From Amoebophrya sp. A120 (Eukaryota; Sar; Dinophyceae; Syndiniales; Amoebophryaceae): 64,000 nt of DNA. The stretch covers positions 3,921,706-3,985,705 of the forward strand of contig CAJINV010000001.1 of the NCBI GenBank assembly GCA_905178155.1. The letters run 5' to 3'. A model generated the notes under the pieces. That model did not search any database, had not been told where the DNA came from, and was given only the letters and a program-made list of their open reading frames with translations. Both the position numbers and the translations under genes were made by a program. This document shows, piece by piece, positions 47,401 through 58,727 of the stretch (the stretch's first letter is position 1; each line of letters opens with the position of its first letter).

Positions 47401-50400
47401 TGTTCATTGCGGCGCAGAATCCGCTGGAAAACCCGAACGCAGATTGGTACAAAGCAATGGATACAGGCAATCAGGTCTTCACGGTCATTTTCACGGTGGA
47501 GCTTCTCTGGCGGATCTACTGCTTCGGCCTCTTTTCCTTTCCAAACAAGCCAAACAAGTATCTGCCGCCACCATCAGGAGGAGGGTTAGCTGTTGCTTCT
47601 GCCAAAGACGGTGGCAGTACTAGCTCCGCATCCGTGATGAAGGCCGCTCAAACTAACACGACGGCTGCCGAAAATCGAGACGTCTTCGCATCGCGCGAGT
47701 CGAGTAAAGCCAGGAGTGTCCCCGGGGTGAGTTTCACGTCTTTCTACTCAGTAGAAGAGACTTCAGAAAAAAAAACCGAGAACGGCAGCAGGCCGTCCAC
47801 CGTCCCGCGACTGGACTCCATCACACCCGTTTCCACACCAAAAACCACCTCCGACCAGCCGTTTTTCGAGCGCCTCGTGAAGAAAATGGAGAAAGCGACC
47901 CGGCGCGAGCGCACCAAACTGAAACCCGGCGAGCGCCACAAAATCGACCAGCGCGTCCCGTTTCTGAAGAACGCCTGGAACTACCTCGATTTGGTGGTGG
48001 TCGTCATCAGTTGGGTAGACGAATTGATGTCCCAAGCCCAGGGGGAAGGACTCTCCGGTTTGCGCGGTCTGCGGGTCTTCCGCGCCCTGCGGCCGCTGCG
48101 CATGGTGCAACGGAACGAATCGCTGCGGTTGGTGGTCGACACGATTTTTCGTGTCTTGCCGCAGCTCGGGAACATTGTGCTCGTGGCCGGCGTGGTCTTC
48201 CTGGTGTTCGCGTTGGTCGGGGTGAGTACCTTCAAGGGCTCGTTTTTTTCCTGCCAGACCTCCGAGTTCCTGCCCTACATGTACACCGCCGTGGATCCGG
48301 GGAAGAGTTCCGAGTCTCTCTTCATCGACACGACGAATTTTTACCAGAGGAGTTACTACGGTGCGACTACTTCTGGCGCGGCAAATCCGACGACCCTGCA
48401 GCCCTACAAGCGGTTCTCGAGCGACACGCCCATCTGCGTGTTGCACTGCCCGAACTCGCCCAACCCGTACTGCCATCAGGAACCCGTGTGGGGCTACCAG
48501 GTAATGAAGTGCTCGCATTGCGCCCGGGCGAACTGCCCGTCAAATATCCGCTATTTCTCCACGGACGGCTACACGGAGCCTTTGAACTCCCTTTATTCCC
48601 CCGGCCCCGGCGTGATTTCCGACCTGCGGACGCTGAAGAACTACTACCACTTAAGTGACGACGAGAGCTTTGACAGCTGTTACGACACGTGTCAAAGCGA
48701 CCTCTACTTCTGCCGGGACAACCGTGACAGCTACGACTGCCTGCAGGAGTGCATCTCGCAGTGCCTCTGCTCGGACCACTGCGAACCGCTGTCCGACGAC
48801 GCGGCGAACTGCGTGGAGCAGGGCGGGAAATGGTTGAACTTCTACGAGAATTTCGACACATTTCTCTCCGGGATGCTGACGTTGATGGAACTCGCAACCT
48901 TACAGTCCTACGGCGAAACGTTGTACAAGGGCGTGGACGCGCGCGGCCCGTACCTCGAGCCGCATCGGGACGAGACGAAGGGCGCGAGCTTGTTCTTCGT
49001 GCTGTTCCTGTTTCTCGGCGCGTTCTTCATTTTGAACCTCTGCATCGGGATGACAGTGGACACGTTTCACCGCGTGAAAAAGGAAGGCGGGATATCCTGT
49101 GTCAAAACGTCCCCACCCCAGAGTTGTCATGCAGATTTGCCATGACTGGAACATTTATGATGCGCAACCCCATGACAGGCATTTTCAATCGTGTTTGGGA
49201 ACTTGTAATGCTGTAAACAGGATCAGCAGATCGATTTGTGATGCGGCTTTCCTTGCTAACTTGCACTACCTTACCGACTGAAACTTGTCATGCGTGACTC
49301 CCAAAACTCCTAGGCTTGTGTTGCAAAATCCCCATCTTGAATCTGGTGTGGGGACGTTTTTAATCAGGATACGGGAACCGGAGTCTGTTTCTCACCGACA
49401 GCCAAAAGTCCTGGCGGCGGTGTCAGGACTTGCTTGCGAGTCACCCGCAGTTTTTTCTTTTGACCAACCTGCAAAATTCGTACAGCAGCCAGGCGAGAAG
49501 ACGGATTTTCGTTTTGGTTTCCCAGGATTGGTTCGACACGACGATCATCCTCTGCATCTGCATCAACACGATCCTGCTCTGCCTGAAAATCGTCCCGGAA
49601 CCCGCGTCCGCACCGGGCTACAGCTTCGCGCTGGAGCTCGGGAATTTGATATTCCTGGTCGTTTTCAACGTCGAGCTTTTCCTGAAACTCTATCCAGGAA
49701 AAAACACCCATCATCCCCATCCAATTTGTCATGCAAAACATGCATAAGCTGCAGTGTTTGCGATGCAAAAAATGGATGGGGATGGGTGTTTTTTCCTGGA
49801 TGAACTCTTCGCCATGCGCGTCGCCTACTTCGAGCTCGGCTGGAACCGCTTCGACTTCCTCTGCGTGCTGGCCTCCGACATCGGGTTCGTGCTCACCGCC
49901 GCCTTCACGTTTGTAAACGACGCCGCGGTGACCAGTTTGGTGGTGCTACGGGTGTTCCGCGTGGCGCGGTTGTTTCGGTTGGCGAGGTTTTTGAAGGGGT
50001 TGAACCAAGTGTTCACGGCCTTCGTGTTGTCGATTCCGAAGCTGTGCAACGTCGGGGGGCTGGTCACGCTGTTGCTCTTCTTCTACACGATCATTGGCAT
50101 GCACTTGTTCGCCAAAGTGCAGCAGTTCGGGTCCAACGTGACCATCTTATGCATTGCAAAAGTATCGTACTCGTATGAATGCAAGTCTTGCATTACAAAT
50201 CATTTTCTTAAGGCAAATCCGCATTACACATTTTATTTCTCATGCTGAGGCAGGAAATTTGTAATGCATTTATACGAGTGGGAGTGCGATACTTTTGCAG
50301 TTCATACATCTCGCAACACAACGAATACGCAAACTTCCGCACCTTCTGGAAGGCGTTCATGACTCTTTTCCGTATAAAATTTTTGAAACGGGCTGTTAGT

Positions 50401-51557
50401 TTTCGTTTTGACACTGAAGATGAGTTTGGATTCGCTTGCTTATTCTTCTTGTTTATTAACATGAGCTAGGGCTAGCATCCATCTTCCTCATGCTTACGAC
50501 AGACTTTCCGTGATATTCCTTCACAACAGGTTGCGTGACCGGGGAAGGTTGGAACACGTTGATGCACAATTATGCTGCTGATGAGTACTTTTACAAATCG
50601 ATCATTGAGAAGCAGTGTGTCTCCTACATGGACGTCGCGAACAATTATGACTACTACGACAAGGAAAAATTACTCACCAACCCGATTGAGTGCGGCACTC
50701 GCTACAGCTACTGGTTTTACCTCTCCTTCGTTTTCGTGGTCTTGATGCTGGCCCTGAACCTTTTCATCGCCGTGATTTTCGAGGCCTATGACGAATCCAA
50801 CCAGGACGACCAGGAGTTTCAGGACGTCGCCGATCACTGTCTGAAATCGTGGCAGCAATACGATTTAAAGTGCACCTGCTACCTCGATTTGGACGACGCA
50901 CTAGTCTACATCGACAAGATGCTGCAGCAACTGGACAAAATCGACCCGAAGTGGAAGCAGTACGCCACGGAGAAGTTGGAGTGCGACCCCTCGCTGTGGA
51001 GTTTGTCTTTCGCGAAATCGCTTTACCTCCGGATCGACGTGGACCGGCAGGTCCCGGTGGTCGCTTGCGTGTTGAGCATCTTGCGATTTCTGATCATCCA
51101 CGGGGACAGCGGTGTGGAGTCGACAGACGCAACGACATTGGCGGACCAACAGGAAAAGCACATGGAAGTGCTAAAGGAGTTGGAGCAGATGAATGATGAA
51201 TTTTACGCCGCATCGGATTCATCCATGTCTCTAGCAGCATTCGGGAAAATGCTCAGCCCACGGAGAAAGCGAAGCAGCGACGCTGGTCATTCTGGGACCA
51301 GGCAGGGCAGTAATGTCAGCGTGGTGAGCAGCAGAACGCCGTCGAACGTCGGCGGAGGAGCAGGACAAGAAGGGGATAGTACAGGTGGTCAACAAAGCCA
51401 GCAAAAGGTGCGGAAATTGATCCCGCTCGAATTCCACGTGGCGGCGTCAAAAATTCAGCGGATTCGGAGGGAAATCGTTGTGAACAGGAAAATGAGAGCG
51501 ACAAATAGGGCGAGCAACGCTAACTTGTTCAGTGGTATCGCTTTTGCAGTTGATTGA
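41406..51557 (+). CDS. Four-domain voltage-gated cation channel alpha subunit
   Basis: Exons 41406-41636, 41742-43737, 44014-49092, 49377-49690, 49808-50147, 50312-50371 and 50530-51557 sum to a multiple of three and give about 3,015 residues. Each of four repeats has S1-S6. S4 segments with Arg every third residue read RVLRVLRPLR (about 41985), FRALRILKLAR (about 45780), LRGLRVFRALRPLR (about 48060) and LRVFRVARLFRLAR (about 49945). The pore loops read TLSAW (I, about 43070), SGDAW (II, about 46190), TLQSY (III, about 48900) and TGEGW (IV, about 50540), so the filter positions are Ser/Asp/Gln/Glu rather than the EEEE of Cav channels. There is a very long I-II linker (about 43200-45470), a long II-III linker, a Cys-rich pore turret in repeat III, and an IQ-like helix (KIQRIRREIVVNR, about 51450) near the C-terminus. 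It is a plasma-membrane or flagellar ion channel. Two GT-AG introns and four introners interrupt it. Confidence 0.95.
43738..44008 (+). mobile_element. Introner, family A copy 4
   Basis: This 271-bp element begins TATCAAATGCAAAAATGTCT and ends AGACATTTTTGCATTTGATA, exact inverse repeats over 20 nt that then extend through GGGTCTGGAAG. The duplication GCGCG lies at 43733-43737 and 44009-44013. One-copy removal joins STR to VTDESGG. A GT-AG cut 43737-44009 is also in frame. It lies in the cytoplasmic I-II linker of the channel. Confidence 0.92.
49093..49371 (+). mobile_element. Introner, family C copy 2
   Basis: This 279-bp element begins TATCCTGTGTCAAAACGTCC and ends GGACGTTTTTAATCAGGATA. The duplication CGGGA lies at 49088-49092 and 49372-49376. 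One-copy removal joins VKKEG to GNRSLFLTD after S6 of repeat III. The equivalent edge dinucleotides would be AT...AC. Confidence 0.9.
49691..49802 (+). mobile_element. Introner, family D copy 1 (112 bp)
   Basis: It begins TATCCAGGAAAAAACACCCA and ends TGGGTGTTTTTTCCTGGATG, so almost the whole element can pair with itself. The duplication AACTC lies at 49686-49690 and 49803-49807. Removal joins ELFLKL to FAMRVAYFEL, the S2-S3 region of repeat IV, which is otherwise cut by a frameshift. Confidence 0.9.
50148..50306 (+). mobile_element. Introner, family B copy 3
   Basis: This 159-bp element begins TATGCATTGCAAAAGTATCG and ends CGATACTTTTGCAGTTCATA. The duplication CATCT lies at 50143-50147 and 50307-50311. 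Removal joins FGSNVTIS to QHNEYANF just before the repeat IV pore helix. Edge dinucleotides would be TT...AC. Confidence 0.9.
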
Positions 51558-52397
51558 CTGGTGTGCAGCCATGTGGTCAATAAATTTTGGTTTTCCGTGA
51601 TTTTGGTGTGCATGTGTATCAAAAACAACTACGACGATCACAGCTATACCCTAAGGGTCCAAAACATAGAAGTACTTATTCCAGCATCAACTACGAGTGA
51701 ATTCGGAGAAGATGTTGCTCACGCTTATTGCATGTTTTCTTTTCCCAAAAAAAACGAGAAAGAAGAGCGCTCGACGTTGAAGATTCCCCGTCGCAGTTTC
51801 CGCTTGACGAGGTCGCGTGTTCTTCTGTATTTGCTTTGCGCCATGAGCATGATCTTCTTCGTCTTCGTCTGTTTCGTCTGCAAGTGTCGTCAAGATCATC
51901 ATAATTATTTCGTACGGAGCTGATTGTTGCCCTGGTTATCCATTATGTTGTATTTGCCAGTGCTGCATCACGTTCATCATTCATGCCTCTCCGCTCGTTT
52001 CGTTCCTCTTCTTCGTACTCGTCGTTCATTGACGTTGCACTCCGTCTGTCGTTCCACTGGTGGTTTCCGCTTTGTGCGACACTCGTTCCAGCTCTTTACT
52101 TCTATCTGCATCACACTACTTAAAAATAGAAGACCGGCGCAACCGATTGCCGCGACTAGAAAACGCACATTAATAAGCAGAAAACAAAAAAAAGCGACGT
52201 GGTCGTTTCCACTTCCCTCTACTAGAATTCAACGCTTAACCTCCAAAGGAAGGAGACGCGGTACTAGTCTGCAGACTGTCAACATAGACATAGTCTTCAA
52301 GAGGAATCTCAAGCACAAAGAACTCCATCGCGACTCAATAAAAAGGTCTTCTAAAAACCAACGCGACACATCGTCAGCTCCAAGAAGCACGACAAAA
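51558..52397. other. Intergenic / 5' leader
   Basis: The frame of the next gene stays open upstream to about 51924. That part lacks coding composition, so ATG 52398 is the better start. Nothing else is supported. Confidence 0.5.
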
Positions 52398-53332
52398 ATG
52401 TCCACCCAGTCGACTTTCAGCACCATTGAGGTCCGGCGTCAGCCGCCCACCAAGGCCGTCTTCAACGGCATCCTGCGTCACCAGGGCCGCGCGTCGGTCA
52501 GCAGTGTCGACGTGAAGGACAGCTCCAAGGCGCTGGTGGACTTGCTGCAATCCAAGGATGCCGCCTACGAGCTCGGGCGCATGCACTTCTGGGGCGGCAT
52601 GGAAGGCACCCAAGGGCCGTACGCTGTGTTTACGAAGGAAGGCAACCGCGTCACCATGAGCGCGTTTTACCACAAGACTGAGGTATCTATAGCACTTCGT
52701 TCATCACGAATAGCAATGAACTTAAACGTGAAACAAAAATGAAATTGGAAATCCAAGAAATCGAAACTATAATTTGTTGCAGCTGGTGCTAATTCCAATT
52801 CCAGCATGGATCAAGACCTTATTGAAGGAACCAACTAGAAGTCCAACGTTGGTGGCACACGACGACATAAACCAATGTCAAATATAATTGTTCATCAAAA
52901 CATAAACAGCATTCCCCGGGTGACTTTTGCGAGCGCGTTCTGGGGAGCGAGGGAGCAGGCAATGCGAGCAAGGAGGTTTGCAACACATCCGTGCTGTTCC
53001 AGCCCGAGTTCATGGACCGCAAGGCCCGCACCGCCATTCCCTGCGTGGTGACGCGCACGCTGATGCCGCTGAAGAACCAAGCAGGCGCCGTGAACTGGAT
53101 GCAGACCAACCAGGCGAAGTTATGGGAGATGATGCAGCGCACCGGCGCGGCGCAGGTCTACTTGATCTTCGGCGAAAAAACCGCGGCAATGGGCGGTGTC
53201 TACATGACCGCGGAGGGCGCGAAAGCGGCGGCCGAGACGGCAAAAACGATTTTTGCCGACTTGGCGCCATACGCGGCCGGACCGCCGTCGGATCGCACCC
53301 TGATCCACGATGCGTGCTTCTTCTGGAAGTGA
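52398..53332 (+). CDS. Conserved-looking small protein, possibly alpha/beta-barrel (ABM-like)
   Basis: Exons 52398-52682 and 52910-53332 are joined GAG|GTATC...ACAG|CAT in phase 0, giving 235 residues. The start follows GACAAAAATG. The first part is mixed alpha/beta (LGRMHFWGGM, AVFTKEGNRVTMSAFYHK). The second has a pattern of strand, helix, strand, helix (RTLMPLKNQAG, WMQTNQAKLWEMMQRTG, QVYLIFGEKTAAMGGVYM, then an Ala/Glu/Lys helix). This is reminiscent of dimeric alpha/beta-barrel proteins of the ABM type. The fold idea is inference and no family motif is certain. There is no signal peptide or membrane span. The high-GC, strongly biased codon use of both exons supports a well-expressed cytosolic protein. 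Confidence 0.75.
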
Positions 53333-54486
53333 GGAAGATGGTATAAGAAAATGAACTTCTGTTGTACCCCAGCGGAAGTCTAAAAAATTTTGCGTTTTTC
53401 ATCAAAACAAAAACTAACACAAGCTGGCTCTAGCTCAACATAAGTATCACGTTCGAAAAGAAAACAAATTCAAACATATTCATGTGATTTTGTACCTAGT
53501 AGTAGCCGTCCGGGTCGCATAAAGAGCGGACAATAATTGCGGCCTTGCTTTCGATACCCTCGATGTGAGGAACCGCTGTGTCTTTTTGTGTTTTGTGCGA
53601 TTCCCGACCCCGGCTACGGCTTCTGTGTTATTTTTGCTGTAGTTTTTGTCTACCCACGTCAACAGAAACACAATCACAACCAAACAAAGTAGAAGCTCTG
53701 CATAGCAGCAACTCGCTCCATTCAAAAAAATTATCTTTTTTCATCCCGGCTTTATTCGGAACCCAGTTACAGTGTACTTCACGCTAAGTATGATTCTGCA
53801 AAATCATATTAAATCGTACTGTTTCATCAGATTCAGTTACAGTTTTCTGACAACATCATGTTGAAAAACACGTAAATCGATAGGATTAGGAGGAGATGAA
53901 ACAACCACCGCTACGTGTACATGTAGTTGTCATTGCCATTGGGTGGCGGAAAAAAGTGTTCTGCGCCAGGAACAAGAGAGATCACATAGACATAGATACA
54001 ACTTAATCTTCCGTATTGGAGAGGTGAAATTTTGAGAAATTTCATCAATTAGAACGAGTATTTCTCAATTCTCATGAGTTGCATCTTTCTAGCCCCTCTT
54101 GATCTACGTCTATGCCTGCTCTACTTGCGGATTGTCCCGGAAACATTGTCGTCCACATTGTTGCTGGCGCCGCTGCACTGTCAACAGGTCTCTGATGATG
54201 TATTTCTAGTTTTCCTCGTCGTAGAGTAGAATATGAATATGAGTAAGAATCGCATCCGCATCAAAAACTAAAATTCTAAGTGCTTTTTTATCAGATGAAT
54301 ACATCGGTAGTGACGGGGTTGTCCTCTACTTCACCCTCGGTTGTAATGACCGCATACTAGCCCAGCAACGGTGCCCCTTTGGTCCTTTCGCAGTTTCATT
54401 CTCCCAGAGGTAAAAGAGGTCCTTGGCTTGTGAATCTCCCGCCGTCCTCTGCGTATAATTACCTAAACGACAAAGAGCCCGGCAGC
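53333..54486. other. Intergenic, possible upstream exon of the transporter
   Basis: This is AT-rich. Around 54105-54189 a frame with Leu-rich signal-like residues ends in CAACAG|GTCTC, a possible donor. The sequence upstream of ATG 54487 also stays open to about 54379, so an N-terminal exon with a signal sequence may exist. This is not proven. Confidence 0.3.
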
Positions 54487-56270
54487 ATGGTGGACGTGGA
54501 CGCTACCAGTCTGACGATCACCGTCGTTGCCGCCTTTTTCCTCTGCGCGCTGGCGGTGGGCGGAGGCGTAGGAGGTGGGGCGCTCTACATGCCAGTGTAT
54601 GTTGGCCTTCTCAACGACGCACATTTGGCGGTGCCGCTCGCGAAGATAACAACAAATGGTAAAAGGTCATATGTGGTGAAGAATAAGTTTAAGTTGTAGA
54701 AGAGGTTTGTTCTTTCGCGTACGCCTTCTTGTCTTGAGTTTGCGCTTTACTTATTTGTAAATTCAAGAGAATGAGAATGCAGAAATGATCAAGATGAATA
54801 TCAACCATTTGTTCGCAGGTGTCGCCTGGTCCGCGTTTTTCTTCAATCTGTTTGCCCGACACCCCGACGACAGCAGGCGACCCTTGATCAACTACGACGT
54901 GGCACTGATTATGGAGCCCCTCACGCTCATTGGTACCATCATCGGCGTCGCACTCAACGTGATACTGACGTCAGGTATGTTGAGTTGTTCCCATGTTGTT
55001 TTGCAACGCGTAGTGTGAGCAAATGATTGGGATTGCTCTTTTATTTTTCCTTGCTAGTATTTTTCTTTTTCTTTGTCTTTCATTTTCTTTTCTTGGTCGG
55101 TGATTCTTGAACGAATTCGAAATACGGCAGGCCACGTTCTCTTCACACTAGTCACGGTTCTGGGATTCACCGCCTACCGGACCCTGGAGAAGGGTTGCAA
55201 ACAGAGAAATAAGGAACTTGCGTTTTTGAAGGATAGAGCGGAGGCGACGGGAATATCGTATAGTCAAGCAAGAGCTTGAGCTTGATGCTCATATTTTGCT
55301 TTGGATGATGATGAATTTGCAGCGATGCACATGCAAGGATAAAAAGCAAGCGCGCTCGCGAGAAAGTTTGGTCCTCGCAAAAATTTGGATTTGACGAAAC
55401 TCAAACTTCTCCTTTTCCAGGTCCGCTCCTTCCTCCGCAGTCGAGCTGCCATCCGTCACGTCCCAACAAGAGCGCGCTGCGCTGCTTGGAACGGAAACCG
55501 ACGATTCCTCAAACCCCGCTCCCAGATGGTTTCCAGTGGACAAATTTCTCACTATGGTGGGCCTGTGGGTGTTTCACTGTGCCTGTCTGTTCTACGCCGG
55601 CGGACCCTTCGCCATAGCCTGCGGGGAGCCGCAGGAAAAGGCTGCGATAGTGCTGAACTTCCTCGTGCAGCTCGGGTTCACGCTCTACTGGCGCAGAAGG
55701 TGTTTGAACTTACAGGAAAAGAAGCGCAACGACGCGGCCCTACTCGAAAACGATTTTGCCGCGACGACAACCGCTGGCACTGGTCAACGGCACCTGGTTC
55801 AGGAAAATTTCCAGTTCGGCACCATGAACACCCTCGTCTACCCCTTTCTGAGCGGCGTTGCGGGTGTATGCGCGGGCGCGCTGGGGATCGCGGGCGGGCT
55901 GATAAAAGGGCCACTTATGGTGGACTGGGGTTTGGCCGCGCAAAGTGCGACGGCGACGGCCATCTTCATGATCATGTTCACCTCAAGTTCCACGATCTTG
56001 CAGTTCGTGATCCTGGGCCGACTGGAGCTGAAGATAAGCCTTCTCCTCTGGTTTACCGGTTTTGGCGGCGGCCTGCTCGGTTCCAAAATGGTCGCGAGTG
56101 TGCTGAAGAAATTCGACCGGCAGAGCTTCGTGACCTTCTTCCTCGGGTTCATCATCGTCGCGTCCGCGCTCTGCATGTGCAGCGTCGTCATCCTGCAAAT
56201 GCTGGACATTTTCCCGCAACCACACTCAGATAAGGACCTGGACTATTGCTCATTGGCCGCGCTGCACTAA
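54487..56270 (+). CDS. TauE/SafE-family membrane transporter (sulfite exporter type)
   Basis: Exons are 54487-54658, 54819-54974, 55131-55257 and 55421-56270. All are GT-AG with phases 1, 1 and 2 matching across every joint, giving 434 residues. The first span is Gly-rich (FFLCALAVGGGVGGGALYMP), followed by PLAKITTNG, the typical first TauE half-repeat with its conserved small-residue helix break. The second half repeats the plan (VAGVCAGALGIAGGLIKGP, about 55855-55915), then ATAIFMIMFTSSSTILQF and a final Gly-rich span. A charged cytosolic loop separates the halves. Family members move sulfite, organosulfonates or other small anions across membranes. The substrate here cannot be told. Start choice is provisional because the frame is open upstream. 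Confidence 0.85.
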
Positions 56271-57194
56271 GGCAAGAGCTGGGTCCACTGTCCATCTTGT
56301 CCTGGTGTTTTCCTAACGCAAGGCTTAGGCTAAAGCAGGAGGGGAAGGTCGCCGTCGGCGGTGTCGTTTTCGTTGCAGCTGCGCTTCCTGCAAAACAAAA
56401 GATCGGGGACAACATCTCTGGGGGAAAAGAGAAGCGCAATAACCTCCTCGTCCTGCTCTGGAGCACCGTTGGAACGCAGCCGCGATACCGCCGTTCTGTC
56501 CCCGTTGGAACAAACGCAGTCAGAGCCTGGTGGTCATACCCCGGAAAGGAGGTGGCCCAGCAGCTGAGGTGGTTCTGAAGGTGGAATGAGAATGACGAGG
56601 TAGCTGTGGAGGACGGCAATTGACAAAGAGAAAGAAATTGAAGATCAAGACGACTTTTTCAAAAAACGCCGGAATAAAATTGCCTAATTTCCAGCTTGAA
56701 AGAAATAAAGACAAAGAGTTGTAGACCTTCACATTGCGCATCGATCCAACTATATCTAAGGACGAATGCTGCCTTTAACATCAATCCGCTGATGAATGCT
56801 CAAGAAGAAGTAGAAAGCACCTTTGTTCCGAGTACGCTGCGCACATCTACTAGCAGCAGTGGCACACGACCATGGAAGACGTCCTTGTGTCCTTGTGCTT
56901 CTGCTTGTTCTCGTTCCCTGAATTCTGCTCCTCGGCACAATTGTGCAACAGTATCACGACCACACTAGCCAGTGTTTGAGCTTGAGTTTCTCGTCTGTAA
57001 TACCCGGCGCTGACCCTGTGCTCGTGCGCATCGAGCGTTTTGAGTCATACCAAATGGCGCGAGGCGGCGTTTCGTTTCGTGTTCGTGCAGCCGCAGCACG
57101 CGCTGCTGAACTGCTTTTGCTGCAATGCTCCACCTCTTTGTTTTCCCCGACGCCATTGTTGTTCTTTAGCGGGGGACCACGAGGAGTCCATGCA
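56271..57194. other. Intergenic / 5' leader
   Basis: No gene is supported. The frame of the following gene is open upstream from about 56943 and contains an alternative ATG at 57054, but the residues there look like translated leader rather than protein. Confidence 0.45.
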
Positions 57195-58727
57195 ATGAAG
57201 AAGAAAATTGAAACGGACAACCACGGCACGATGGAGATCGACGTGGAGGATATCCACAGGAATGAAACTCATACCCATCCAGTTTGTCGTGCAAAACATA
57301 CATGAAATCCTGTCTCTGTCATGCAAAAAAGGGATTGGGACGGTTTTTGTCTTCTGTGGATAGAGGACGACGAGTTTTTCCAGATGGGCGTGGACATGCA
57401 CGCCCGCGGCGACTTCCCGTACCCGGTGAAGATTGGTTTCGAGAAGGCCGAGCGCGAGGAGGACGGCGCCTGGATCACGAAAAACTGGCGGAAGTGGAAG
57501 ACCGAGCTGGTCACGCACGCGCTCGCCTCCTTCGGGCCGCACGAGTGGAAGTTTTTCCGCACGAAATGGCTTCCGGGGAACAAGAAATTAGTTGGGGCGA
57601 AGAAGGTGGACAAGATTCTCAGCGACTTCAAGCGCCACCGCTACTGGTACTACTACGACCCGGAGGGGGCGAAACAGCAACAGAAGCGGGACAAGGAGGT
57701 GAAAGAAGCAGCGAAGAAGAGGAAAATGGAAAAGCTGAAAACCTCGACGACCACGACGTCGACCACTACGGCCTCCGTCGGTCAGGCGAAGAAAAACTCA
57801 GCGAAAACCGCGGGGAAAGAGGCGAAAAAGGGAAAACAGCAGGACAAAATCGTCAAAGAAGATGCTGAAAATAAAGATAAACTCGCTGCTAGCATCAAAT
57901 TCGTCCCTGAGGAGCAGAAGAATGAGAATGGCGCTTCGAGTGTGCCTGATCTAGAGCTCCTGCAACAAGAGGAGAAAATGCGGTATGGCGGCAAGAAGCC
58001 ACCAACACAAGTGACTTTCAACACGAGACCAAAAGACCCCGATGCGCGGGACAGTGACGCGGACGAGGATTTTGAACTCTGGAATCACCGGAGCAAGCAC
58101 GCAAAGGCGAAGCGGAACGCGCCCAAGGCGGTAAAGGACAAGTACTTTGCGAAGGGTGGTAAGACCTGGGCGGAAGAGCAGTTGGAGAAGCAACGGAAAC
58201 GTGACGCAGATCTGGACCAGAAAATCAAGGAGGAAAAGCGGCAGAAAAAGGACAAGAAGTCGAAGGACGATGAAGGTACAGCGAAGAAAAATAAAGTGGA
58301 GAAAACGTCGAAATCCAAAGCGGACCAGGAGGCAGAGGACCAAAAGATCATCAAGAAGGCGGCCGAAGAGAACCAAAAGATGGAAGAGAGGTACACTGCA
58401 GCGGCAAAGAAAAAAAAGAAGGAGGCTGCGGAACAGGCGGAGAAGAAAAAGAAGCAGGACGAGGAGACTGCGAAAGAGAAGAAACAGCATGAGGAGGCGG
58501 AAAAAGAAAAGCAGGAGGAAGCGGAGGCCCAGAAGATTGAAGAGAAAGCTGAAGCGAAGCGCAAGCACAATCTGGCGCTGGACTATGCCAACAAACTCGT
58601 CCAACAGGCAAGTGCTGACTATGAAAAGAAAAAGGCAGCTGCGGAGAAGAAGGAGTCGCAGAAAAAGAAGAAAAAGGCGGCAAAAAGCGTCAAGAAACCA
58701 GCGAAGACTGTCAAAGGTGAATTGTGA
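57195..58727 (+). CDS. Lys/Glu-rich coiled-coil protein with N-terminal globular domain
   Basis: The ATG at 57195 (MKKKIETDNHG) is chosen over one at 57054. Exon 1 ends at 57250 and coding resumes at 57368 after a 112-bp introner, for a total of 471 residues. The first 110 residues are globular with many aromatics (DDEFFQMGVDMHARGDFPYP, then WFFRT-like WKFFRTKWLPG and YWYYYDPEG). From about 57680 on, the protein is dominated by Lys, Glu and Gln, with long charged helices that look like single alpha-helix or coiled-coil sequence. The very end is poly-Lys/Ala (KKKKKAAKSVKKPAKT), suggesting RNA, DNA or microtubule binding. No family was recognised. Confidence 0.75.
57251..57362 (+). mobile_element. 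Introner, family D copy 2 (112 bp)
   Basis: It begins TATCCACAGGAATGAAACTC and ends TTTTTGTCTTCTGTGGATA, with a perfect duplication GAGGA (57246-57250 and 57363-57367). It has the same length as the other family D copy and shares its inner core TGTCGTGCAAAACATACATG versus TGTCATGCAAAACATGCATA. One-copy removal (117 nt) joins EIDVED to DEFFQMG. Confidence 0.9.

Noticed and set aside
51924-52397. Upstream extension of the 52398 gene
   Set aside because: The frame is open but lacks the codon bias of the gene; ATG 52398 has better context.
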